From: Aquincola sp.
Lineage (GTDB): Bacteria; Pseudomonadota; Gammaproteobacteria; Burkholderiales; Burkholderiaceae_C
Direction: 5' to 3'
DNA: 15,323 nucleotides
NCBI GenBank assembly: GCA_029884035.1
Contig: JAOUIM010000033.1
Coordinates: 1-15,323, forward strand
The translations under genes and the position numbers were made by a program. The notes under the pieces were generated by a model. It saw only the letters and a program-made list of their open reading frames with translations, ran no database searches and was not told the origin of the DNA. Positions 1 to 7,808 of this stretch are shown here, one piece after another; the stretch's first letter is position 1, and each line of letters opens with the position of its first letter.

Positions 1-1
1 C

Positions 2-1054
2 CCGATGGACCTGTGGCGCAAGATGGGCGAAGTCGGTGTGCTCGGCATCACCGTGCCCGAGGCCTACGGCGGCGCCGACATGGGCTACCTCGCGCACATG
101 ATCGCGATGGAGGAGATCAGCCGCGCGTCCGCCTCGGTCGGCCTTTCCTACGGCGCGCACAGCAACCTGTGCGTCAACCAGATCAAGCGCAACGGCAGCG
201 AGGCGCAGAAGCAGAAGTACCTGCCCAAGCTGATTTCCGGCGAGCATGTCGGCGCACTGGCGATGAGCGAGCCCGGCGCCGGCAGCGACGTGATCTCCAT
301 GAAGCTCAAGGCCGAGGACAAGGGCGGCTACTACGTGCTCAACGGCACGAAGATGTGGATCACCAACGGCCCCGACGCCGACACGATGGTGGTCTACGGC
401 AAGACCGAGCCCGAACTCGGCGCGCGCGGCGTCACCGCCTTCATCGTCGAGAAGGGCATGAAGGGTTTCTCCGCGGCGCAGAAGCTCGACAAGCTGGGCA
501 TGCGCGGCTCGCACACCGGCGAGATGGTGTTCGTCGACGTCGAGGTGCCGGCCGCCAACATCCTCGGCAACCTCAACGGCGGTGCGAAGGTGCTGATGAG
601 CGGCCTGGACTACGAGCGCGCGGTGCTCGCGGCCGGACCGATCGGCCTCATGCAGGCGGTGATGGACAACGTGGTGCCCTACATCCACGACCGCAAGCAA
701 TTCGGCCAGAGCATCGGCGAGTTCCAGCTCATCCAGGGCAAGGTGGCGGACATGTACACCGTGCTGCAGGCCGCGCGCAGCTTCTGCTACACGATCGGCA
801 AGAACCTCGACAAGCTGGGCGCCGAGCACGTGCGCCAGGTGCGCAAGGACTGCGCGAGCGTGATCCTGTGGTGCGCCGAGCGCGCCACCTGGATGGCCGG
901 CGAAGGCATCCAGATCTTCGGCGGCAACGGCTACATCAACGAGTACCCGCTGGGCCGCCTGTGGCGCGATGCCAAGCTCTACGAGATCGGCGCGGGCACC
1001 AGCGAGATCCGCCGCATGCTGATCGGCCGCGAGCTGTTTGCCGAGACGATGTGA
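2..1054 (+). CDS. liuA: Isovaleryl-CoA dehydrogenase, 5' truncated by window edge
   Basis: Flavoprotein that oxidises isovaleryl-CoA to 3-methylcrotonyl-CoA in leucine breakdown and passes electrons to ETF. The frame is open from base 2, and the first ATG (base 5) lies inside the conserved DLWRKMGE block, so about 40 N-terminal residues are missing to the left (family about 390). Visible signatures, numbered from that ATG, are the FAD/substrate motif AMSEPGAGSDV and the C-terminal IFGGNGYINEYPLGRLWRD block. The Glu in GLDYERAVLAAGP (residue 204) is at the position of the catalytic base peculiar to isovaleryl-CoA dehydrogenases. The C-terminal site where most acyl-CoA dehydrogenases carry YEGT reads YEIGAGTSE, without the usual Glu, which supports IVD over a straight-chain enzyme. 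The carbonic anhydrase gene follows after 10 bases, suggesting co-transcription. Confidence 0.93.
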   Translation, partial: PMDLWRKMGEVGVLGITVPEAYGGADMGYLAHMIAMEEISRASASVGLSYGAHSNLCVNQIKRNGSEAQKQKYLPKLISGEHVGALAMSEPGAGSDVISMKLKAEDKGGYYVLNGTKMWITNGPDADTMVVYGKTEPELGARGVTAFIVEKGMKGFSAAQKLDKLGMRGSHTGEMVFVDVEVPAANILGNLNGGAKVLMSGLDYERAVLAAGPIGLMQAVMDNVVPYIHDRKQFGQSIGEFQLIQGKVADMYTVLQAARSFCYTIGKNLDKLGAEHVRQVRKDCASVILWCAERATWMAGEGIQIFGGNGYINEYPLGRLWRDAKLYEIGAGTSEIRRMLIGRELFAETM

Positions 1055-1064
1055 GGGCCCGCCC

Positions 1065-1751
1065 TTGAGCGCCGAGCCGCACGACCTGCTGGAGAACAAC
1101 CGCCGCTGGGCCGAGGCGACGCGGGCACGCGAACCGGGTTTCTTCACGCGTCTCGCGCAGCAGCAGAGCCCGCGCTACATGTGGATCGGCTGCGCCGACA
1201 GCCGCGTGCCGGCCAACGAGATCACCGGGCTTGACCCGGGCGAGGTGTTCGTGCACCGCAACGTGGCCAACGTCGTCGTGCACTCGGACCTCAACGCACT
1301 GTCGACGATCCAGTTCGCGGTCGAGCATCTGAAGGTCCGGCACATCATCGTCGTCGGCCACTATGGTTGCGCCGGCGTGCGCGCGGCGATGCGCGGCCTG
1401 CGCGTCGGCCTGGCCGACAACTGGCTGCGCCACGTGCAGGACGTGCGGCTGCGGCATCGCAAGCGGCTCGAGCACCTGAGCCCGGAGCAGCAGGAGAACG
1501 TGCTGTGCGAGATGAACGTGATCGAGCAGGTCGGCAACGTCGCGCTGTCCACCGTGATCCAGGACGCGTGGGCGCGCGGCCAGTCGGTGGCGATCCACGG
1601 CTGGGTCTACGGCCTGAAGGACGGCTTGCTCAAGGACCTCGAGTGCACGATGGACCGGCCCGAGACGGTGGTTCAGGTGTTCGGCACGGCGATCAAGCGC
1701 TATCCGCGCGCGGCCGGCTCCGATGACCACCCCGAGACGGGATTCGACTGA
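1065..1751 (+). CDS. can: Beta-class carbonic anhydrase
   Basis: Zinc enzyme interconverting CO2 and bicarbonate in the cytoplasm. With a TTG start at 1065 the protein has 228 residues, close to E. coli Can (220). The zinc ligands fall at C43, H99 and C102, with the Asp-Arg dyad D45/R47 in CADSRVP; the second motif reads GHYGCAGV. These positions are one residue from those of E. coli Can, which supports the TTG start. A GAGGG ribosome site at 1053-1057 precedes it by 7 bases. An upstream in-frame TTG at 1038 lies inside liuA and has no such site. The gene follows liuA closely, and its stop overlaps the next ATG by one base. A plausible role, inferred from context, is supplying bicarbonate to biotin carboxylases such as methylcrotonyl-CoA carboxylase. 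Confidence 0.93.
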   Translation: MSAEPHDLLENNRRWAEATRAREPGFFTRLAQQQSPRYMWIGCADSRVPANEITGLDPGEVFVHRNVANVVVHSDLNALSTIQFAVEHLKVRHIIVVGHYGCAGVRAAMRGLRVGLADNWLRHVQDVRLRHRKRLEHLSPEQQENVLCEMNVIEQVGNVALSTVIQDAWARGQSVAIHGWVYGLKDGLLKDLECTMDRPETVVQVFGTAIKRYPRAAGSDDHPETGFD

Positions 1752-2683
1752 TGGCGGCGCTGCACCTGGACACGCCACTGCTGCGCGCACCACCCGAGCT
1801 GTTCGGGCCCGGGCGCAACGTGTGGCTGAAGATGGACGCGCTGCAACCCAGCGGCAGCTTCAAGATGCGCGGCGTGTGCCACCTGGTGCAGCGTCGCGTG
1901 GCCGAGGGCGCGCAGGCGGTGGTCTGCGCCTCGGGCGGCAACGCCGGCCTGGCCGCGACGATGGCGGCGCGCGCGTGCGGTGTGCCGGTGACGATCGTGG
2001 TGCCGCAGAGCACGGTGGCGTCGGTGCGCGAGGCGATCACCGCGCGCGGCGCGACGCTGATCGTGCACGGCACCTTCTGGGACGAGTCGCACGCGTTCGC
2101 GACGACGCTGGCACGCGAACAGGGCGCCGTCTACGTGCACCCCTTCGACGACCCGCTGCTGTGGGACGGCCACGCCACGCTGATCGACGAGGTGGTGCGC
2201 GCCGGCGTGGACTTCGACGCCGTCGTCACCTGCGTCGGTGGCGGCGGGCTGGTGGCCGGCATCGTCGAAGGCCTGCGCCGCAACGGCCGCGCCGACGTGC
2301 CGGTGATCGCGGTCGAGACCGAAGGCGCGGCCTCGTTCGCTGCCGCGCTGGCCGCCGGCGAGTGCGTCACGCTGCCGGCCATCACGTCGATCGCCAGCTC
2401 GCTCGGCGCGCGGCGCGTGACGCCCCGCCTGCTGGCCCTTGCGCGCGAGCACGAGATCGTGAGCGTGGTCGTCAGCGACGCGCAGGCGGTGGCCGCCTGC
2501 AGCCGCTTCGCCGACGCGATGCGCGTGCTGGTCGAGCCGGCCTGCGGCGCGTCGCTCGCGGCGCTCGATGCACAGCCGGGCCTGTTCGAGCGCTTCCGCT
2601 CGCCGCTCGTCGAAGTCTGCGGCGGCATGGGCGTCACGCTGTCCAAGCTGGCGGCCTGGAGAACTCAGTTTGGCCTCGACTGA
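1751..2683 (+). CDS. PLP-dependent L-serine/L-threonine dehydratase (SDS-like)
   Basis: Fold-type II pyridoxal-phosphate enzyme predicted to deaminate serine and/or threonine to pyruvate or 2-oxobutyrate and ammonia. The 310-residue protein has the Schiff-base lysine K38 in PSGSFKMRG, the substrate loop SGGNAG (61-66), and the phosphate-binding GGGG loop (163-166). The stretch HPFDDPLLWDGH (130-141) and the C-terminal VCGGMGVTLSKL closely resemble animal-type serine dehydratase rather than biosynthetic IlvA. There is no C-terminal ACT regulatory domain, so allosteric isoleucine control is unlikely. The ATG overlaps the carbonic anhydrase stop (TGATG), implying translational coupling. Substrate preference cannot be fixed from sequence; related threonine synthase or racemase activities are less likely. 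Confidence 0.85.
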   Translation: MAALHLDTPLLRAPPELFGPGRNVWLKMDALQPSGSFKMRGVCHLVQRRVAEGAQAVVCASGGNAGLAATMAARACGVPVTIVVPQSTVASVREAITARGATLIVHGTFWDESHAFATTLAREQGAVYVHPFDDPLLWDGHATLIDEVVRAGVDFDAVVTCVGGGGLVAGIVEGLRRNGRADVPVIAVETEGAASFAAALAAGECVTLPAITSIASSLGARRVTPRLLALAREHEIVSVVVSDAQAVAACSRFADAMRVLVEPACGASLAALDAQPGLFERFRSPLVEVCGGMGVTLSKLAAWRTQFGLD

Positions 2684-3212
2684 TGCCTTGCCCACGATCG
2701 AACTCGGCCTGCCCGGCTGGTGCCTGCGCGCATGGCGTGCCAGTGACGCGCCGTCGCTGGCACGGCACGCGGACAACGTCAACGTCTGGCGCTGGATGAG
2801 CGACAGCTTTCCCCACCCCTACACGCTGCCGATCGCTGAACATTGGGTGACGCGCGGCCACATCGACTTCGGCGGCGAGAACTGGGCGATCGCGTGCGAC
2901 GACGAAGCCGTCGGCGGCTGCGGCATCCATCCGGGCGCGGGTCAGTTCCGCTGCAACGCCGAGGTCGGCTGGTGGCTGGCCGAGTCGCATTGGGGCCGCG
3001 GCATCGGCACGCGCGTGGCCGCGCTGCTCGCGGCTCGGGCGTTCGCGGATCCGCAGATCACGCGCGTGTTCGCCCCGGTGCACGCCGGCAATCTGCGGTC
3101 GATGCGCGTGGCCGAGGCCAGCGGCTTCGTGCTCGAAGGCGTGCAGCCCAAGAGCGCGATCAAGGATGGCCGCGTCGTCGACCGCTGGATCTGGGCCACC
3201 TACCGATCATGA
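2670..3212 (+). CDS. GNAT-family N-acetyltransferase (RimJ/RimL-like)
   Basis: Acetyl-CoA-dependent N-acyltransferase of about 180 residues; the acceptor is unknown. The fold is recognisable from an N-terminal LRAWRASDAPSLARHADN stretch, EVGWWLAESHWGRGIGT with the pyrophosphate-binding RGIGT (110-114), and the C-terminal NLRSMRVAEASGFVLEG typical of RimJ/RimL-type proteins. The start is placed at TTG 2670 because GGAG at 2658-2661 sits 8 bases upstream and the GNAT domain begins soon after. TTG 2688 would also keep the domain. Codons upstream of 2670 belong to the dehydratase in another frame. The gene overlaps the dehydratase end by 14 bases, and its stop overlaps the aceK ATG (ATGA). Confidence 0.8.
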   Translation: MASTDALPTIELGLPGWCLRAWRASDAPSLARHADNVNVWRWMSDSFPHPYTLPIAEHWVTRGHIDFGGENWAIACDDEAVGGCGIHPGAGQFRCNAEVGWWLAESHWGRGIGTRVAALLAARAFADPQITRVFAPVHAGNLRSMRVAEASGFVLEGVQPKSAIKDGRVVDRWIWATYRS

Positions 3213-5053
3213 AGACCGACGCCGCGATGTTCCCCCGTCTCACCGACCCGCGCGCCGCGGAGATCGCCCAGGCGATGCTCGAGGGCTTCAACCGGCACTA
3301 CCGGCTGTTCCGCGAGACCAGCCGCGCCGCGAAGGCGCGGTTCGAGGCGGCCGACTGGCACGGCCAGCAGCGCGCGCAGCGCGAGCGCATCGAGTACTAC
3401 GACATGCGCGTGGTCGAGGCGGCCGAGCGGCTGACTCGCGATTTCGACGCGGCGCACCTGCCGGCGGAGGTGTGGCAGCAGATGAAGCTGCACTACATCG
3501 GCCTGCTCATCAACCACCACCAGCCCGAGCTGGCCGAGACCTTCTTCAACTCGGTCTCGACGCGGCTGCTGCACCGCAGCTACTTCCGCAACGACTTCCT
3601 CTTCGTGCGGCCGGCGGTCTCGACCGAGTACATCGAGAACGACGAACCGGCGGCCACGCCGACCTACCGCGCCTACTACCCGACGCGCGAAACGCTGCGC
3701 GCGACGATCGAGCGCATCGTCAACAACTTCCAGCTGGCGTGCCCCTTCGAGGACCTGCCGCGCGACGTCGACAGCGTGCACGCCGCCCTGCTGCGCGAGC
3801 TGGGCGACTTCCGGCTGCGCACCAACTTCCAGATCCAGGTGCTGTCGTCGCTGTTCTATCGCAACAAGGGCGCCTACCTGGTCGGCAAGATCATCAACGG
3901 CTTCGTCGAGACGCCGTTTGCGCTGCCGATCATCCACGGCGAGCCGCCGCCGGGCCGCCCCATGGCGGCTCACCCCCCCTCGGGGGGTGGCGCCGAAGGC
4001 GCGTCGGGGCCGACAAGTACCGGCCCTCTGGTGATCGACACCGCGCTGTTCGGCGAGGACGACCTGCTGCTGGTCTTCTCGTTCGCGCGCGCCTACTTCA
4101 TGGTCGACATGGAGGTCCCCAGCGCCTACGTCACCTTCCTGCGCTCGCTGATGCCCAGGAAGCCCCGTTCGGAGCTGTACAACGCGCTGGGCCTGCAGAA
4201 GCAGGGCAAGAACATCTTCTACCGCGACTTCCTCTACCACCTGCGCCACAGCAGCGACAGCTTCCGCATCGCGCCGGGCATCAAGGGCATGGTGATGCTG
4301 GTGTTCGACCTGCCCAGCTACCCCTACGTGTTCAAGGTCATCAAGGACTTCTACCCGCCACCCAAGGACACGTCGCGCGAGCAGGTCATGGGCAAGTACC
4401 TGCTCGTCAAGACGCACGACCGCGTCGGCCGCATGGCCGACACGCTCGAGTACACCAACGTGGCGTTCCCTCGCGCGCGCTTCGAACCCGAGCTCGTCGA
4501 GGAGCTCAAGACCTACTGCGCCAGCGTGGTCGAGGACGACGGCGACATGCTCGTGATCAAGCACGTCTACATCGAGCGGCGCATGATCCCGCTGAACATC
4601 TTCCTGGCCGATGCCACGTCCGAGCAGGTCGAGCGCGCGGTGATCGAGTACGGCCACGCGATCAAGGACCTGGTGGCCGCCAACATCTTCCCGGGCGACA
4701 TGCTGTGGAAGAACTTCGGCATCACGCGTCACGGCAAGGTCGTGTTCTACGACTACGACGAGATCGAGTACCTCACCGACTGCAACTTCCGCCGCGTGCC
4801 CGAGCCGCGCAACGAGGAGGAGGAGATGAGCGGCGAGATCTGGTACCACGTGGGCCCGAAGGACGTGTTCCCCGAGACCTTCGGTCCCTTCCTGCTCGGC
4901 GACCCGGGCATCCGCGAGGTGTTCATGAAGCACCACGCCGACCTGCTCGACGCGTCGTTCTGGCAGGGCCACAAGGAGCGCATCCTGGCAGGTCACGTGC
5001 ACGATGTGTTCCCCTACGACGAGGCCAAGCGCTTCACGACGCACGCGGCTTGA
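3209..5053 (+). CDS. aceK: Isocitrate dehydrogenase kinase/phosphatase AceK
   Basis: Bifunctional enzyme that phosphorylates and dephosphorylates isocitrate dehydrogenase, setting the split between the TCA cycle and the glyoxylate bypass. The product has 614 residues, longer than E. coli AceK (578). The nucleotide loop APGIKGM starts at residue 355, the ATP-binding lysine is K376 in FKVIKDF, the phosphatase-critical Asp is D411 in RMADT, and active-site acidic residues fall at D497 (PGDML) and D515 (FYDYDE). All are offset by 40 from E. coli numbering. Much of that offset is a low-complexity insert at about residues 246-273 encoded by a palindromic repeat. Here aceK is not beside aceA/aceB but ends an operon containing carbonic anhydrase and dehydratase. 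The ATG overlaps the GNAT stop. Confidence 0.96.
   Translation: MKTDAAMFPRLTDPRAAEIAQAMLEGFNRHYRLFRETSRAAKARFEAADWHGQQRAQRERIEYYDMRVVEAAERLTRDFDAAHLPAEVWQQMKLHYIGLLINHHQPELAETFFNSVSTRLLHRSYFRNDFLFVRPAVSTEYIENDEPAATPTYRAYYPTRETLRATIERIVNNFQLACPFEDLPRDVDSVHAALLRELGDFRLRTNFQIQVLSSLFYRNKGAYLVGKIINGFVETPFALPIIHGEPPPGRPMAAHPPSGGGAEGASGPTSTGPLVIDTALFGEDDLLLVFSFARAYFMVDMEVPSAYVTFLRSLMPRKPRSELYNALGLQKQGKNIFYRDFLYHLRHSSDSFRIAPGIKGMVMLVFDLPSYPYVFKVIKDFYPPPKDTSREQVMGKYLLVKTHDRVGRMADTLEYTNVAFPRARFEPELVEELKTYCASVVEDDGDMLVIKHVYIERRMIPLNIFLADATSEQVERAVIEYGHAIKDLVAANIFPGDMLWKNFGITRHGKVVFYDYDEIEYLTDCNFRRVPEPRNEEEEMSGEIWYHVGPKDVFPETFGPFLLGDPGIREVFMKHHADLLDASFWQGHKERILAGHVHDVFPYDEAKRFTTHAA
3944..4027 (+). repeat. 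In-frame palindromic repeat insert within aceK
   Basis: The segment encodes a Pro/Gly/Ala/Ser-rich stretch (about residues 246-273 of AceK) that interrupts otherwise well-conserved family sequence just before LVIDTALF. At the DNA level it contains two adjacent hairpins: CACCCCCC (3971-3978) with GGGGGGTG (3982-3989), then GCGCC (3990-3994) with GGCGC (3998-4002). The reading frame is kept. The boundaries are approximate. It resembles the GC-rich palindromic repeats common between genes of Comamonadaceae and relatives; that resemblance is from memory, not from a search. Confidence 0.6.
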
Positions 5054-5111
5054 GCCAGCGCAACGGTCGGACCGCGACGCAGGCGCCATGACGGGCTAGT
5101 CTCGGGGTGCG

Positions 5112-7808
5112 ATGCCCGAGATGATGCATGCCGCCCCGCGCCCCTGGCACGCGTGCAGCGCGCCCGAGGCGCTGGATGCGCTGTCGGTCGACGCGCAAGC
5201 AGGTCTGAGCCACGCCGAGGCCGCGGCGCGGCGCGCCGCGCACGGGCCCAATGCACTGCCCGAGCCGCCGCCACGACCCGCGTGGCGGCGTTTCGCGCGC
5301 CAGTTCGCCAGCCCACTCATCTACCTGCTGTTCGTCGCCGCGCTGATCGCGCTGGCGCTCGGGCACTACGGCGACACCGCCGTGATCCTCGTCGTGGTCA
5401 TCGTCAACGCACTGGTCGGCGCGTTCCAGGAAGGCCGGGCCGAGCGCTCGATGGCCGCGCTGCGGCGGCTGGCAGCGCTGCACGTGCGCGTGCTGCGCGA
5501 GGGCAGCGAGCAGGTGCTCGAAGCGCGCGACGTGGTGCCGGGCGACATCGTGCTGCTGGCCGCGGGCGATGCGGTGGCTGCCGATGCGCGCCTGATCGAG
5601 GAGGCCCGCCTGCAAGTCGCCGAGGCCGCGCTGACCGGCGAGTCCGTACCGGTGGCCAAGTCGGTCGCGCCGGTGGCCGAGGCCGCGACGCTCGGCGACC
5701 GGCGCAGCATGGTCTATGCGGGCACGCATGTCACAGCAGGGCGCGGCCGCGCGGCCGTGGTGGCCACCGGGGTGCACACCGAGGTCGGGCGCATCGCCGG
5801 CCTGACCGAGCGGGCCGTCGAACCCAAGACACCGCTGGAGCGGCGGCTCGAGCGCTTCGGCCGCGTGCTGGTGGTCGCCGCTGTGGTGCTGTTCGTGCTG
5901 GTGTCGGTGCTGGGCGTGGCGCGCGCGCTGCCGCTGGCCGACGTGCTGATGGTAGCGATCAGCCAGATGGTGTCGATGGTGCCCGAGGGCCTGCCGGTGG
6001 CGATGACGATCGCGCTGGCCGTGGGCATGCAGCGCATGGCCGAGCGCGGCGCGATCATCCGCCGCCTCGCCGCCGTGGAGACGCTGGGCTCGACCACGGT
6101 GATCTGCTCGGACAAGACCGGCACTCTCACGCGCAACGAGATCACCGCGGTGGCGCTGTGGCTGCCGCCAGGGCGCGACCTCCAGGCCACCGGAACGGGC
6201 TATGCGCCGCAGGGCACCGTGCAGGAGGGCGCACGCGCGGTCGATGCGATCCGCGACCCCGCGCTGCACGATCTGCTGCGCGCCGCGCTGCTGTGCAACG
6301 ACGCCGAGCTGCTCGCCCCGGAGGACGAGGAACGCAGCGCGTGGGCGGTTCTCGGCGACCCGACCGAAGGCGCGCTGCTCGTGCTGGCGCACAAGGCGGG
6401 GCTCGACGTGGCCGCCGAACGGAGGCGCGCGCCGCGCGAGGCGGAACTGCCGTTCGACGCCGACACCAAGCTGATGGCCACCCAGCACACCGGCACGGGC
6501 GTGCTCGTGAAAGGCGCCCCCGAGGCGGTGCTGCACCTGTGCACGAGCGACCCGGCGCTGCCGGCCGCACGCACGGCGGCCGAGGCCATGGCGTCGCACG
6601 CGCTGCGCGTGCTCGCCTTCGCCGCGGTCGACGGCGGCGAAGCGACGCTTGCCCCCGGCGACGGCTTCGACGCGCTGGCCGGCCGTGCGCGGCTGCTCGG
6701 CCTCGTCGGCCAGATCGATCCGCCGCGCGACGAGGCCAAGCACGCTGTCGCGCAGTGCCGCGCCGCCGGGATCCGCGTCGTGGTCGTCACCGGCGACCAC
6801 AAGCTCACCGGGCTGGCGATCGCACGCGAGCTCGAGATCGCGCAGGCGGGCGACCAGGCGATCGACGGCGTCGAGCTTGAAGGCATGGGCGACGCCGAAC
6901 TGCGCGACGCGCTGCCTTCCGCCGCCGTGTTCGCCCGCGTGCACCCGGCGCAGAAGCTGCGCATCGTCGAGGCGCTGCAGGCGCGCGGCGAGGTGGTGGC
7001 GATGACCGGCGACGGCGTCAACGACGCGCCGGCGCTGGCACGCGCCGACGTCGGTGTCGCGATGGGCATCACCGGCACCGAGGTCGCCAAGAGCGCGGCG
7101 CGGATCGTCGTCACCGACGACAACTTCGCCACCATCGTCGGCGCGGTCGAGCAGGGGCGGGTGGTCTACGCCAACCTGAAGAAGGTGATCCTGTTCCTGT
7201 TCGCGACCTCGATCGACGAGGTGGTGCTGCTGCTGCTCGCACTGCTGGCCGGCTATCCGTTGCCGCTGGCGGCAGTGCAGATCCTGTGGATCAACATCGT
7301 CACCGAGGGCACGCTGACGGTGAACCTGGTGATGGATCCGCCCGAGGGCGACGAGATGCAGCGCCCGCCGGTGCCGCGCGACGACGCGCTGGTCGACCGC
7401 GAGATGCTCGTTCGCGTCGCGGTGATGGCGCTGTCCGCGGTGATCGTGTGCTTCGGCTGGTTCGCGTGGCGGCTGGACGCCGGCGCGCCGATCGACGCGG
7501 TGCGCACCGAGGTCTTCACGCTGCTGGCGATGTGCCAGTGGTTCAACGTCGTCAACTGCGAGTCGGCGACGCGCTCGGCGCTGCGGCTGGGCGTGGCCGG
7601 AAATCGCTGGCTGCTCGCGGGTCTGGCCGCCTCGGTGCTGCTGCAGGCGAGCGTGCTGTACCTGCCGCCGATGAATGCGCTGTTCCACACCGTGCCGCTG
7701 CCCGCGGCCACGCTGGGGCCGCTGGTCGCGCTGGCCAGCGCGGTGCTGTGGGCCGAGGAGGCGCGCAAGTGGGTGGCTCGTGCGGCCCGGCGAAGGCGTA
7801 CGCCATGA
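5112..7808 (+). CDS. P2-type cation-transporting ATPase (calcium-pump-like)
   Basis: Inner-membrane ATP-driven cation pump of 898 residues with complete P-type architecture. It has an N-terminal cation-ATPase domain (about 12-60), M1-M2 (about 67-104), an actuator loop with TGES (175-178), and M4 with PEGLP (291-295). The phosphorylation site is DKTGT at D334, the nucleotide-domain KGAPE begins at K467, and the hinge TGDGVND spans 632-638. A C-terminal six-helix region follows. Aligned with SERCA, the ion site keeps E292 (M4), E703 (M5), N728 and T731 (M6), but has S700 for Asn768, D702 for Gly770 and E732 for Asp800. Calcium is the best guess; Mn, Na or K are possible. The start at 5112 could instead be ATG 5121 or 5124. 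The gene overlaps the next one (ATGA). Confidence 0.9.
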   Translation: MPEMMHAAPRPWHACSAPEALDALSVDAQAGLSHAEAAARRAAHGPNALPEPPPRPAWRRFARQFASPLIYLLFVAALIALALGHYGDTAVILVVVIVNALVGAFQEGRAERSMAALRRLAALHVRVLREGSEQVLEARDVVPGDIVLLAAGDAVAADARLIEEARLQVAEAALTGESVPVAKSVAPVAEAATLGDRRSMVYAGTHVTAGRGRAAVVATGVHTEVGRIAGLTERAVEPKTPLERRLERFGRVLVVAAVVLFVLVSVLGVARALPLADVLMVAISQMVSMVPEGLPVAMTIALAVGMQRMAERGAIIRRLAAVETLGSTTVICSDKTGTLTRNEITAVALWLPPGRDLQATGTGYAPQGTVQEGARAVDAIRDPALHDLLRAALLCNDAELLAPEDEERSAWAVLGDPTEGALLVLAHKAGLDVAAERRRAPREAELPFDADTKLMATQHTGTGVLVKGAPEAVLHLCTSDPALPAARTAAEAMASHALRVLAFAAVDGGEATLAPGDGFDALAGRARLLGLVGQIDPPRDEAKHAVAQCRAAGIRVVVVTGDHKLTGLAIARELEIAQAGDQAIDGVELEGMGDAELRDALPSAAVFARVHPAQKLRIVEALQARGEVVAMTGDGVNDAPALARADVGVAMGITGTEVAKSAARIVVTDDNFATIVGAVEQGRVVYANLKKVILFLFATSIDEVVLLLLALLAGYPLPLAAVQILWINIVTEGTLTVNLVMDPPEGDEMQRPPVPRDDALVDREMLVRVAVMALSAVIVCFGWFAWRLDAGAPIDAVRTEVFTLLAMCQWFNVVNCESATRSALRLGVAGNRWLLAGLAASVLLQASVLYLPPMNALFHTVPLPAATLGPLVALASAVLWAEEARKWVARAARRRRTP

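Noticed and set aside
2..1054. ATG at base 5 as the true start of isovaleryl-CoA dehydrogenase
   Set aside because: It sits within a conserved internal block, and about 40 family residues would be missing; the gene is cut by the window edge.
2568..2669. ATG 2568 as the GNAT start
   Set aside because: The extra codons overlap the end of the dehydratase and are not GNAT-like; TTG 2670 has a ribosome site.
3971..3989. C6/G6 hairpin as a transcription terminator
   Set aside because: It lies mid-gene in aceK with no T tract, and the conserved enzyme continues after it.
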